Notes: generated from the letters alone by a model not told the origin. A DNA stretch of 38,555 nucleotides from Tubulanus polymorphus (GCF_964204645.1 NW_027437454.1:1-38555), one strand, 5' to 3'. Counted from the first letter of the stretch, positions 20,711 to 30,841 are shown. Numbers and translations: made by a program.

Positions 20711-21580
20711 GTCAAATTTTCTTGGTTGCCTAATTTAGTACATCGTAATATAAACTGGAATTTACCGAAAGGTTGTTTGGCTTCTAGGTTTCTGATGAAT
20801 CTCCCTTAACACCTTGAACCGGTGGCAAACGAATTGTATTTATAGTTTTTCTTCAAAAGCTTATATTCAACACCTGTCGCCTTCAAAAATCTCGAGACTC
20901 GAAAAATGAAACGAAAATGATACTTGGATCTAGTTTCTGCGATGTAAAAAAAGTGCGCGCAAAATCGTACGCGCCACAAGCGATCGAGCGATTCGAACGT
21001 AATCTTCCGGAAAACATTCGAAATATTTTCTAAACTATATAGAAAAAACCGCGTGTTCAACAAAACGTTGGAAATTGAAAAATTGCGAAGAGGATCTTTT
21101 CTTTTCGAGAAGGATATACTAAAAAGGATTGACGAATGCGGATCGAGTTTGACATCGGAAACGTTTTCGATAGATTTCGAAAAAAAATAAATATTTTTCA
21201 AGATTATATCGTGTTACCGTCGAAGTGTTAAGTCGTCGTTCTGAAACGTATTTCGCGTTTGCTTAATTTCGACGTAAATTCGATTTTCTTCAGGAAAGCG
21301 CTAGTTACTAGAGAGGGTACCTCACCGATACTGTGCCGCTACTGCGTCTGAAAGTGTTTAAATATCGGATTTTGGTTTCTAAATCAGACGCCGATTCCGA
21401 CACGAGTGACTGTAATTCTAAAATCCGTTTTCGGTTAAATTCTAAAAAGGAAATATCGCGCTTCCGTCTGATTTTTATTTGAGAAATTTCCATCCGGCGA
21501 ACGAGATTTAGTTCGACTTGAAATTGAAACGAGTTCTGGTCCTCTGGTGTTTTGTCAAATTTCATTCAACTTGGAAGCCA
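20711..21580. other. Unassigned sequence
   Basis: No gene is recognised. The minus-strand open frames 20806-21201 (131 codons) and 21308-21565 are basic and Phe/Ser-rich with no known signature. The region is rich in TCGA and CGAAA words, like 19.9-20.4 kb. Confidence 0.45.
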
Positions 21581-21945
21581 TATTCCCAAAGATGTCAGCC
21601 TCCATAGATCTCCCTATGACATCATCAAATTACCAACTGATTTCATCCAGAAACTTCCACAAAAGATGTCCGCCATAATCCCCTTATGACATCATCAAAT
21701 TGGCTACTAGTGATTTGATCTGTAGGAACTTCAAGAAAAGATGTCTGCCTCCACAAATCCTCTTATATGACATCATCAAATTACCTTCGAGTGATTTGAT
21801 ATATAGACACTTCTAGAAAAGATGTATGCCTTCATAAACCCCCTATGACATCATCAAATTGTCTACTAGTGATTTGATCTATAGACACATCTAGAAAAGA
21901 TGTATGACTCCATAATCCCCCTATGACATCAATATCAATTAGTTA
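21581..21945 (-). repeat. Family A array, about 4.5 units
   Basis: Reverse-orientation units carry GATGTCAGCCTCCATAGATC, TCCCTATGACATCATCAAAT and spacers like TACTAGTGATTTGATCTATA. They occur near 21590, 21665, 21740, 21820 and 21900. Confidence 0.93.
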
Positions 21946-22692
21946 ATTGATCTGTCGTTGTTTAATGATTTATAGAAGTGGATCCCCTGCGGTTAGAACT
22001 CACTGCGATACTTCGTATTTTCAGTTCGGTTAATTGAACTATAATGGCATCGATTTAAACGGTTTCTAATCATAGTTTACACCGGTTACGATCCGCCGGA
22101 GCCGGAGTGGCAGTGTGATCAACGCCACGCACTTCACAACCCGATATCTTTTCAACTGCTCTTGACTTCCGTTAACGAGCGTTTTCAATCTGAAATACCC
22201 GTTAGTAATGCAACCGACGGCGGAGAGGCTTAGACGACGGTAGAGCTGGAGAAAGAGAGGAGAGAGAGAGAGAGAGGGGGGGAGGGAGGGAGGGAGGAAA
22301 GCCGGGTCTGTTATTGTTAGCTTGATCATGATTTTCTTAATCTACAAGATAAGCTGCCGGCCGGGTCAGTTTTTGAGCTCAGCAAAAATGAGAAAAAGGT
22401 ATAAATTGTTTTAGCCTTGCTGATATTTCAGAAGATGGTCGTATGCATAAATTTTGTGGCTAGTCGCTACGCATTGTAAACTGTGACTGCGAATGACGTG
22501 TGTCACGTGGTAAAGGCTCCAGACTGAACGACCTGTTCATCGAACATTAAACCTGACAGTCGAACAAAGGATTTTTTTAAAAAGAATTGATCATTTCGAT
22601 AGAAATATACCAATGAGATATTCTACGATGAGCAAACAAAGGATTGAACAATAATTTCTATACATGAAGTACCTTTTTTAAATGATTTAATA
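21946..22692. other. Unassigned sequence with a GA/G patch
   Basis: No gene is recognised. A purine patch (GAGAGAGA, then GGGAGGGAGGGAGG) lies at 22250-22300. Confidence 0.5.
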
Positions 22693-22703
22693 ATATATAT
22701 ATA

Positions 22704-22782
<79 letters not shown>
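22693..22782. repeat. (AT)n microsatellite, about 90 bp
   Basis: An AT tract with one interruption (AATTAT near 22704-22709), followed by a pure run to 22782. Confidence 0.97.
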
Positions 22783-22785
<3 letters not shown>

Positions 22786-23034
22786 AATGTGGATTTTACA
22801 GGTTAGACATATGTCATTTATGATCCACGTGTATCTGTGTCTATTGTTTAGACAGCTGTGGTTGGTCTCCACTTTCTATGATCTTTCACTCCATCTGTAT
22901 GCACACAATGCGCTGCTGTAATCGTTTATTTAATACGTTCATTTCGGCGCGATGCCACAGATTGTAAACCCTAGGTGTCGGATACCCGCCGTTGTGACGG
23001 TTCGGTGTCTCAACCTCGTCAGTGTCGTCGGCCT

Positions 23035-23472
23035 ACTCAGCGGGGCAAACTCTGCGAGGCAAACTTTGTCAGGCAAACTCTGCGAGGCAAACTCTGTCAG
23101 GCAAACTCTGTCAGGCAAACTCTGCGAGGCAAACTCTTCGAGGCATACTCTGTCAGGCAAACTCTGTCAGGCAAACTCTGTCAGGCAAACTCTGCGAGGC
23201 AAACTCTTCGAGGCATACTCTGTCAGGCAAACTCTGTCAGGCAAACTCTGCGAGGCATACTCTGTCAGGCAAACTCTGTCAGGCAAACTCTGCGAGGCAA
23301 ACTCTGCGAGGCAAACTCCCTCTGGCAAACTCTGTCAGGCAAACTCTGCGAGGCAAACCCTACGAGGCATACTCTGTCAGGCAAACTCTGTCAGGCAAAC
23401 TCTGCCAGGCAAACTCTGCGAGGCAAACCCTACGAGACATACTCTGTCAGGCAAACTTTGTCAGGCAAACTC
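23035..23472 (+). repeat. 14-bp minisatellite, about 31 units
   Basis: The unit ACTCTGTCAGGCAA alternates with ACTCTGCGAGGCAA and with TCGAGGCAT or TACGAGGCAT variants. Longer blocks recur (for example about 23115-23190 and 23193-23265), so several units were duplicated together. Because 14 is not a multiple of three, all three plus-strand frames translate the same SVRQTLSGKLCEAN series. Three overlapping long ORFs result, and none is evidence of a gene. Confidence 0.96.
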
Positions 23473-23539
23473 ATTCCCGAAGATTGCCGATTGGAATCAT
23501 ACGGTTTTATATATCGAACTTATCCGATTCCACAAATAG

Positions 23540-24130
23540 TTTAGAGTCGAATTAAACAGTTACTGTTGAACTGGATCCAGACTGAAATTCAATCCATACA
23601 ACTGCGGAACTTGGTCCAGAGTCGAATTAAACTCAACCGTGGAAACATATAACATAAGTTTTGAAATGTTATTCGATTTGTAAGGTCACGTGTGGATCAT
23701 TTGTTATTCTTTATTTGACACAGTAAAATTAAACCCACACAACAGTGGAACTGGATCCAGAGTCAAACAAAACCCACACAACTGTGGAACTGGGTTCAGA
23801 GTCAAATTATTAAACTCACACAACTGTGGAACTGGGTTCAGAGTCTAATTAAACCCACACAACAGTGGAACTGGATCCAGAGTCAAACAAAACCCACACA
23901 ACTGCGGAACTGGGTTCAGAGTCAAATTATTAAACTCACACAACTGTGGAACTGGGTTCAGAGTCTAATTAAACCCACACAACTGTGGAACTGGATCCAG
24001 AGTCTAATTAAACCCACACAACTGTGGAACTGGGTCCAGAGTCTAATTAAACCCACACAACTGTGGAATTGGATCCAGAGTCTAATTAAACCCACACGTA
24101 TAGGACTGGGTCCAGAGTCATCGAACTAAC
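23540..24130 (-). repeat. Family B arrays, split by a unique segment
   Basis: Two diverged units (23540-23645) are followed by about 80 bp of non-array sequence homologous to the 2.3-kb flank. About ten units follow (23725-24120) reading AAACCCACACAACTGTGGAA and CTGGGTTCAGAGTC(T/A)AATT. A block of three units (about 23733-23850) is repeated nearly exactly at 23850-23968, giving a duplication of roughly 118 bp. Confidence 0.93.
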
Positions 24131-24560
24131 GCAACTGCGGAAGATGATTCTGAGTCCACTAATAATGTCGACTAATCAAGGCTTTGCCTTCAATGTCGAT
24201 TCTATATGGAATCTAACGCCGTGTTATGCATTATTTATATTCGATGTGGCGCACACTTCAATCTGGTAATATTACAAATCAGATACACGCAGAACTTTTG
24301 ATGATGTTAGTAACTGGATCCGTCTCCGTCCTCTCATCCGTCCACAGCCGTCGCCATGTTTTAACGTTTTGAGTTTCATGTTTGGTATGGATATTCGGGA
24401 TTCCGCACGTCATCAACACTTCAACACGTGTGTCATCGTAATATCGATGAACTTGACATAATATTCAGTATAAATGTTTTCAAACTATGAGATAAGAACG
24501 ATTCCCGCGCAGGTTGCGTTGATACGATTAAAACGTTGATTAATATTCGACCAGTTGATG
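24131..24560. other. Unassigned sequence
   Basis: No gene is recognised between the two family B arrays. Confidence 0.5.
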
Positions 24561-24870
24561 AGCTTGGTCCAGCGTCAGATTGAACCCATTCAACTGTGGA
24601 ACTGGATTCAGAATTAAATTAAACCGACATAACTGTGGAACTGGGTCTAGAGTTAAATAAACCTACACAACTGTGAAACTGGGTTCAGAGACAGATTAAG
24701 CCAACCCGTCAAACTGGATTCAGAGTCAAATTAAACCCACACATACGGTGGTACTGGATCCACAGTCAAATGAAACCCATACAACTGTGGAACTGGATTC
24801 AGAGCCATATCAAACCCACACAACTGTGGAACTGCTTTACAACCAGATTAAAACCCAATAAAATGTACAT
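24561..24870 (-). repeat. Family B array, about seven diverged units
   Basis: Units read AACCCATTCAACTGTGGAAC and similar, with losses such as CCAACCCGTCAAACTGG (about 24702). It is more decayed than the neighbouring array in the same orientation. Confidence 0.9.
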
Positions 24871-25290
24871 CTGAGCCTTTGTTATTTTTGTGAACAGTGA
24901 TGATACGTTGATTGTGGCAGCACAATAGTACAGTCTGCGATATACACATATAGGGGGTTCAGAGAACGGACGAATGATTTCAGCTCGTGATTCTAAGGGA
25001 CTGTCTCGTTGTTATTCCAGTTCCGCTTGTATTCGTCCAGTTTTCCTGTGTTGACTCGCTGCTCATTTCCGTTCGTTACCACTGTTCCCCGCTGCGCGTT
25101 GCGTCGGTCATCGAAAGCAATCCGACCAGGCGAACCAGGCGCTTTCAAAATCAGAACTTTACCCGAGATCTTTTCAGATTTATCTTCCAGTTACGGTAAA
25201 AACCTTATTGCTTGTATTTTTCCGTGTTTTTCTGCGCGGTATCGACCGAAACGACGACAAATCGATTTTTTTTCGGGATTGCTGAGTTCT
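24871..25290. other. Unassigned sequence
   Basis: No gene is recognised. The open frames at 24987-25302 in two frames have no domain. Confidence 0.5.
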
Positions 25291-25480
25291 GGAATGAAAT
25301 GAAGGGGAGAGGGGAGAGTAAGAGAGTAAAATGAATGAGACAGAAGAGAGGATTGGACGAAGAGAGAGTGGGGTAGAGGAGAAGGACAAGAGAGAACAGA
25401 GAGAGCAACGAAATGAGAAAATAAAGAGAAGCAAGAGAGGGGGGAAGTAGGGAAAGAGAGAGGAGAGAGGAGAGAGGAGT
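25291..25480 (+). repeat. Polypurine tract
   Basis: An irregular GA-rich stretch ending in GAGAGGAGAGAGGAGAGAGG. The minus-strand frames through it are Ser/Leu/Phe low complexity. Confidence 0.85.
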
Positions 25481-25509
25481 TCGTTCGTTCGTTCGTTCGT
25501 TCGTTCGTT
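25481..25509 (+). repeat. (TTCG)7 microsatellite
   Basis: About seven TTCG units directly between the purine tract and the 58-bp array. Confidence 0.95.
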
Positions 25510-25699
25510 CCGAGAACCGGTTGAATTCCTCGTCGGCCCGATAAACACACGCTCCGTCACGGAGAGGCCGAGAACCGGTTGAATTCCTCGTCGGCCCGAT
25601 AAACACACGCTTCGTCACGGAGAGGCCGAGAACCGGTTGAATTCCTCGTCGGTCCGATAAACACACGCTCTGTCACTGAGAGGCCGAGAACCGGTTGAA
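25510..25699 (+). repeat. 58-bp minisatellite, three units plus a partial
   Basis: CCGAGAACCGGTTGAATTCC starts units at 25510, 25568, 25626 and 25684. Units continue TCGTCGGCCCGATAAACACA-CGCTCCGTCACGGAGAGG. They contain the palindromes AACCGGTT and GAATTC and an imperfect CTCCGTCACGGAG hairpin. Only one to three changes separate them, so the expansion is recent. Confidence 0.95.
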
Positions 25700-25915
25700 C
25701 ATGTGGTCGTGGAGAGGGCATAAACATGAACCGATTGATTTAAAACTAACCGAGGAAATATAAGAGAAACTCGAAATGATTTTATCCTGACAGCTGAATC
25801 GTCAAACACTCACACACGTATTGATACATATATAAGTGAATTACTATTCTAATATTACTTCAAGCGTGTGTATATCGAACTACGCGTATTGACCTTCATG
25901 AAAAAAAATACCATG

Positions 25916-26115
25916 TTTACCTCCATATATCCCCCTATGACATCATCAAATTGCCCGCTAGGAATTTTGATCTATAAAAACTTCTAGAAAAGATGTCTGC
26001 CTCCACACCTCCTATGGCACCATCAAATTGTCTATTAGTGGTTTGAAACTCCTAGAAGTGATGTCTGCCTCCATAAATAAATCCCCTTATGACATCATGA
26101 AATTACCTACCAGTT
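25916..26115 (-). repeat. Family A array, about 2.5 units
   Basis: Reverse units at about 25918, 25998 and 26060 carry ATGTTTACCTCCATATATCC, CCCTATGACATCATCAAATT and GATGTCTGCCTCCATAAATA. The middle unit has lost several bases around CTCCTATGGCACCATC. Confidence 0.9.
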
Positions 26116-27004
26116 ACTCAGCGACCTAACTAGGTTTAGTTGAAGGCAACTCGCCGACGTCATCGGAGGATTCGCAGAGAAGGCCGTCTTGATTTGAAAT
26201 GTATTTTCCATATTTGGAATCGTGCCCGGATATTCGCGCGTACAAGCATCGACCGTGACGTCATCGCGCAGGAAATTTCTCAATTTAGTCTCCTAGACTG
26301 GAGAGGCGCGTGACTGTTGAATCAGTTCCGTGAGAGGAGGAGGCCGGGGACCATTTGAAATTAATTGCTGTCGTTTTCTCTGCTCAGGACTCAGGATATT
26401 GCGCGTGATTTTGCCGCCTCTGCGCAAGGCGTACTGCACGCGCTGGTGACACGTCGTATAAACACGTATAATGTTCACCGAGAACCTTAGTGCCTGATGT
26501 GAATGAATCTTTTTTTCTTTTTCTAATGTAACACTTTTTTGGGGGGGTGGTATATCCTACAAGCTACGCTTTTTTATATCTTCCCCTCTGATAAATTATG
26601 TCAATTTATACTGAATTTGTGCAAAAACATGATAATTTATAAATTGTATATTATTTGTTATAAATTGCTATAATTTTCAGAAAATAAATACATAATAAAT
26701 GTACCACAGAGGACACACGAACGACATTTTCTCAATACTTTTAAATCACTGTGACTTTAAACCACCAGCAATCCAGTTCCACTAAACCGATTGCGAAAAA
26801 TAAACTATATCATTACAAACCTCACACGTTCAGTTTTCTTATTATTATATTCATTCGTAGGTTCCTTCATCGTAGTCCGTGCTTGATGCGATATAAATAC
26901 AGAGATAGCAAAAAATGAAACCATTTTTTCGCTCTGAAACTAGGCATTGTAACACTATCGTCAAAATGATATAATGAACAAACGTAGGACGTCATAAGGG
27001 TTAG
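26116..27004. other. Unassigned sequence
   Basis: About 890 bp with no recognised gene. The part at 26500-26720 is AT-rich. A G run lies at 26541-26547. Confidence 0.5.
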
Positions 27005-27085
27005 TGTAGATGGTGTCCTACTGCTGGCAAGCGACACCTGGCGGATCCTCACTTGCAACAGGTGGAATCTTCGATATCCGCAGTT
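27005..27085 (-). repeat. Family C single unit
   Basis: GTGTCCTACTGCTGGCAAGC-GACACCTGGCGGATCCTCAC-TTGCAACAGGTGGAATC matches the 77-bp units at 17.9 kb. On the minus strand the core reads CCGCCAGGTGTCGCTTG. Confidence 0.85.
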
Positions 27086-27344
27086 TATAGTCCACATGGC
27101 ACTGTAGTTGTGCACACGGTGCGCGGCGGGTCACGTGCGCGTCAGTAGGCTTCACAAAAATGGAGAACGCGTTTTATTCCGCGCCGTTTGCGAAATGAAA
27201 CGAATCTGAATAAATCACGGACAGTAACGGTACTATAAACCTCGCGAGCTGAACGAAACGACTACTATGAATTTGATTTATTGATTTGGCGTGAGATCGA
27301 TGTTTGACAACCTGGCTGAATAAAACCTGACTAAATGAGTCCAC
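27086..27344. other. Unassigned sequence
   Basis: No gene or array is recognised. Confidence 0.5.
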
Positions 27345-27486
27345 CACTGCTGCTGGTAATGGGGCTGCTGCTGCTGCTGCTGCTGGTGCTAATGTTGGTG
27401 CTTCTGCTGCTGCTGGTGCTGCTAGTGCTGCTGGTACTGGTGCTGCTGCTGGTGCTGCCTCTGCCGCCGCCGCTGCCGCTGCTGCT
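27345..27486 (+). repeat. Imperfect (CTG)n tract
   Basis: CTG/GTG/CCG triplets run for about 140 bp with interruptions such as CTAATGTTG. The Leu-rich plus frame and the Ser-rich minus frame are both products of the triplet repeat. Confidence 0.93.
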
Positions 27487-27790
27487 GTGTTTGTTGTCGT
27501 TAAAAAGAGTCATTTTGTAAATTGAAACGCGACCATTGCAACAATAACTACACCGCCGCAATGATCCGTTAAAACAGCGTTATATAAACAACCGCGCCGT
27601 TTCATACGTCACTGACGACGTAATTCAAAATTTATTGCCCGTGAAATGGAGCACGTGTTCCCCGTGTATCCCGTTATCCTCCGAGCTGCCGCTTCCGCCG
27701 CGGATGCCACATCCGGCGCGTAGTCAATCTAATCAGGAATTTGAGTTTTAGAAAAACAGTACAAAAAAATCATCAAAATACCAACTAGAG
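27487..27790. other. Unassigned sequence
   Basis: No gene is recognised. A GC-rich patch lies at 27670-27720. Confidence 0.5.
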
Positions 27791-28195
27791 ATTTTACATG
27801 TAAACATTTCGAGAAAAAGATGTCTGCCTCCATAAACCCCCTATGACGTCATCAAATTACCTCTACTACAGTGATTTGATTTGACCCTTGATTTAATTAG
27901 AAAAGATGTCTGCCTCCATAAATCCCCCTATGACATCATTACTTTTCTTGTAGTGATTTGATCTATAGACACTTCTTGAAAAGATGTCTGCCTCCATAAA
28001 TCCCTCAATGACGTCATCAAATTACCTCTACTATAGTGATTTGATTTGACCCTTGATTTAGAAAAGATGTCAGCCTCCATAGATCCCCCTATGACATCAT
28101 CAATTGTCTACTAAGTGATTTGATCTATAGACACTTCTATAAAACATGTCTACCTCCATCAATCCCCCTATGACATCATCAAATTTACTCGGCAA
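27791..28195 (-). repeat. Family A array, five units, two with perfect CRE
   Basis: Reverse units carry GATGTCTGCCTCCATAAACC, CCCTATGACGTCATCAAATT and similar. Two units hold the perfect palindrome TGACGTCA (27844-27851 and 28009-28016), the cAMP-response-element consensus; other units have TGACATCA. The two TGACGTCA units also share a spacer with TTACCTCTACTA(C/T)AGTGATT, so they are a duplicated subtype. Confidence 0.93.
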
Positions 28196-28979
28196 TTTCA
28201 TCCATTAACGAACTCGAGTAAACTCGACACATTTTTTTCGCGCTGTCTCTTGTGTGTGACATATTAGTTGAGTAAATAAAATAAAATCGAAAAATATTCC
28301 GGCGACGCTAAAAGCAAAATCTGCAACGTTACGGGGAAGAGGTATATAGACGTTAGCCGTCGGTCTACGGCGCGGTGGTTCCATTAGCTAAAGTGTTGAT
28401 TTAGAAGCCGGTAATAAATGGACCGGTGGTAGAAAAAAAATTATATTTTGTAACCGACGCGGTTTCTGATGCTGCTGCTGCCGGTGCCGGTGTAGTGTAG
28501 TCTTCCCGCGTGGTGTGTATCGGTTTATCCTGGCGCTAAGTAAATTTTTACGCTAAAAGCCAACTCGACGGACAAATATTAGCCACGTTGGTATTTACGG
28601 CGTGAAAACAAAACCGTTCCTTTTTTGTCGGTGGATGCTGCGCGCAACTGTCTGTATCCGTCATTGGATAGCTCCTCGCGCGTTACCGTCACGGCGACAT
28701 TCCGCCAGGGTCGCCTGCCAGGGTCGGCTCGCCTGCGCCAGTAACCGAGCTTTTGTTACGCGCGCGCTCGCAAATAGAGAGGAGTAACGTCGTCGTCGTC
28801 GTCGCTACGGTTTCCCTGGGGGTGTATTACGTAGATAAATACCATAGTAACTGCCATTTTAGTAATGAGTACCAACAAATGATAGTGATTCCCCGAGGAG
28901 CCATTTTTTTATGATACTCGGATAGAACTGCGAGCGGATTTCAGATCTGAAGAGTTTGAGAAAAAAACTATTGATAGCC
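28196..28979. other. Unassigned sequence with a (CGT)n run
   Basis: No gene is recognised. (CGT)5-6 lies at 28786-28804. AATAAAATAAAATCG at about 28275 resembles a LINE 3' tail, but no body is recognised upstream. The 28340-28420 part resembles 7060-7130. Confidence 0.45.
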
Positions 28980-29245
28980 ATCAGCTATTGTGGGTTTAGT
29001 TTCACTCTGTACCCAGTTCCACAGTTGTGCGGGTTTAATTTGACTCTGTACCCAGTTCCACTGTTGTGTTAGTTTAAATTGACTCTGAATTAAGTTCCGC
29101 AGTTGTGCGGGTTTAATTTGACTGTGGATCCAGTTACACAGTTGTGTGAGTCTAATTTGACTATTAAGCCCGGGTCCACAGTTGTGTACTAGGTTTAGTT
29201 TTACTCTGAACCCAATTCCACAGTTGTGCGAGGCTGAATTTGACC
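28980..29245 (+). repeat. Family B array, about six units
   Basis: Units read CCCAGTTCCACAGTTGTGCG-GGTTTAATTTGACTCTG and variants (CACTGTTGTGTTAG, CCGCAGTTGTGCGG). In several, changes on both arms keep the hairpin paired: CCGCAGTTGTGCGG is a fully compensated version of CCACAGTTGTGTGG. Confidence 0.93.
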
Positions 29246-29325
29246 CCTTCACATCCATTAACAGCGCATCAAATCACAATCGATTATATTCTCCAATCAT
29301 CATTCAAACACTGCACTCTCCTCCA

Positions 29326-29422
29326 CGCTCGGCTCGGCTCGACTCGACTCGGTTCGGTTCGGCTCGGCTCGGCTCGGCTCGGCTCGGCTCGGTTCGGTTC
29401 GGTTCGGCTCGGCTCGGCTCGA
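29326..29422 (+). repeat. Pentanucleotide array (GGCTC/GGTTC)n, about 19 units
   Basis: CGGCT, CGACT and CGGTT units form blocks: two CGACT, two CGGTT, six CGGCT, three CGGTT, then CGGCT again. All three frames read the same pattern (Leu-Gly-Ser-Ala-Arg type). Confidence 0.96.
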
Positions 29423-29509
29423 ATCATCCTCGACATGCACTAATTCGATTCACACGCGCAGTTTCACATTTCTTTTTCTTTGCAGAACCTTCGTAAAAAA
29501 ACACAATAA

Positions 29510-29638
29510 GGAATTATATATAATTATTTCGGCTCAAACGGAAGGATACAACGCCCGCGTCCGTTCTAAGATCACGACCGTCGCCGTCGCCGCCGCCGCC
29601 GCTACCGCCGCCTGACTTGTGACCGCCGCCGCCTGAAG
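29510..29638 (+). promoter_or_regulatory. Possible TATA box and non-coding first exon
   Basis: TATATATAA lies at about 29515-29523. About 30 bp downstream starts a GC-rich leader-like segment with CCG triplets, ending in CTGAAG followed by GTAAGAT (29639-29645), a near-ideal 5' splice site. A pyrimidine-rich acceptor (TTTCTTTTTCTTTGCAG, ending 29485) just upstream would give a 153-nt internal exon instead. No frame is open throughout, so any exon would be untranslated. This is inference from signals only. Confidence 0.25.
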
Positions 29639-29645
29639 GTAAGAT

Positions 29646-29905
29646 ATACATGTTTTATCGCGATGCTTTTAAGTAATTATTGCCGAGTCTTTGAAGCATT
29701 GTTTTCCGTAATGAAAACTAATAACGAATGAACACTGGCGGCCATTTTGTTTATTACCGACCAATCAGTGAGCTCGATTAGTTAACAGCGATATTTAGCA
29801 ATTTCCTATATGTTTTGGGTTCGAATCCCACAAATTTTGCAATATTTTTCTCATCATTGTCCCAGTATTAACTTTCTGTAAGACTAAAAAAAACCAGTGC
29901 TAACT
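29646..29905. other. Unassigned sequence with an isolated tRNA-like T-arm
   Basis: TTGGGTTCGAATCCCAC (about 29816-29832) matches a tRNA T-arm and pol III B box. The sequence upstream does not fold into the remaining arms, so no tRNA gene is called. Confidence 0.35.
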
Positions 29906-30092
29906 ATAACTCAGAACTCTGGCGAACTGGATTCTCAGTTCTGCAGAGTTAGCTCTAACTCATCAGAGTAAACTCTTACTCACATGCTGTGGAAATGGAT
30001 CCTGAGTTCAGAGTTAACTCCAACTCACAACTGTAGAACTGTATCCCGAGTTCAGAGTTAACTCTAACATACAACAGTAGAACTGGATCCTG
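29906..30092 (-). repeat. Family B-related repeat, about four diverged units
   Basis: Units read AACTGGATCCTGAGTTCAGA-GTTAACTC(C/T)AACTCACAACTGTAG. This is the reverse complement of the variant at 9.3 kb, with the palindromes GGATCC and GTTAAC. Confidence 0.88.
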
Positions 30093-30589
30093 ATATGAGT
30101 TTCATAAACAAAATTTTGTAGTCTTTTTTTGAATTTGTTAGTATTATGTATATGAATGTTTGTTGACACTTTCACAAGATCCAGACGTTTATATTTACAT
30201 TATTATAAGCTGCGCCGGAATCGTTTTTTTTCCTCTCTCGCTCTCTCTCTCTCCCTCTCTCTCACTCTGATTTCCCCCAGGTTTCACTCGGCGGTAAGAT
30301 CCTATGAATAATGTTAATATTCGCCTACTGCTTGCAGGGCTATCGCTCAGCGGTTCTGCTTTTTGTAAATGTCACCAGTAGTTTTCGTGTGAACGCGCTC
30401 GCTTTTTCTGACACACCAAACATCGAAGCATAAAAATGCTAAAACTGGAGATGTTGGGCGGTTCATTCTAGACCGGATAGTCGGGTAGTAACCGCATTAA
30501 GGAAACACTGTGAGTCGGTGTTGTAACTGTATCATAAAAATATATCACATTATAGAAATATATAACTGTAATTGCTCAAGATATCATAG
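30093..30589. other. Unassigned sequence with a splice-like CT tract
   Basis: A pyrimidine tract (30229-30277) ends in TTTCCCCCAG (to 30280). It is followed after 13 bases by GTAAGAT (30294-30300), a possible microexon or cryptic site pair. GGGCTATCGCTCAGCGG (about 30338) resembles a tRNA D-arm or pol III A box, but no matching B box follows. Confidence 0.35.
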
Positions 30590-30797
30590 AAGATGACATT
30601 AGGACAAATTAGGACAAGGTCGAAACGTTGAATAAACTACACTAGCTCAAGGAATACAGCATTCCTGAAGATGACTATTAGGATATAGTCAAAACGTCGA
30701 ATAAACTACACTAGCTCAAGGAATACAGTATTCCTGAAGATGACTATTAGGATATAGTCAAAACGTTGAATAAACTACACTAGCTCAAGGAATACAG

Positions 30798-30841
30798 CAT
30801 TCCTGAAGATGACTATTAGGATATAGTCGAAACGTCGAATA
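30798..30841 (+). ncRNA. Predicted hammerhead ribozyme, unit 4
   Basis: All boxes are intact: CTGAAGA at 30803, GAAAC at 30829-30833 and GTC at 30834-30836. Predicted cleavage lies between 30836 and 30837. Stem I has one mismatch because the upstream strand reads CATTC instead of TATTC. Stem III would need pairing of ACGT with ACGT of another unit. Confidence 0.5.

Noticed and set aside
22952-23555. Three overlapping 177-195-codon frames with SGKLCEANS repeats
   Set aside because: A 14-bp repeat shifts frame at each unit, so every frame gives the same peptide series. This is a property of the period, not of coding selection.
26996-27005. AAGGGTTAG as possible telomeric repeat
   Set aside because: A single occurrence, not tandem, and not followed by further TTAGGG units.
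29770-29835. Possible tRNA gene from GGTTCGAATCCC
   Set aside because: The T-arm is good, but the acceptor, D and anticodon stems do not form upstream.
30336-30400. Possible tRNA-derived SINE head from GGGCTATCGCTCAGCGG
   Set aside because: It resembles an A box, but no B box or cloverleaf follows, and the sequence does not recur in the window.
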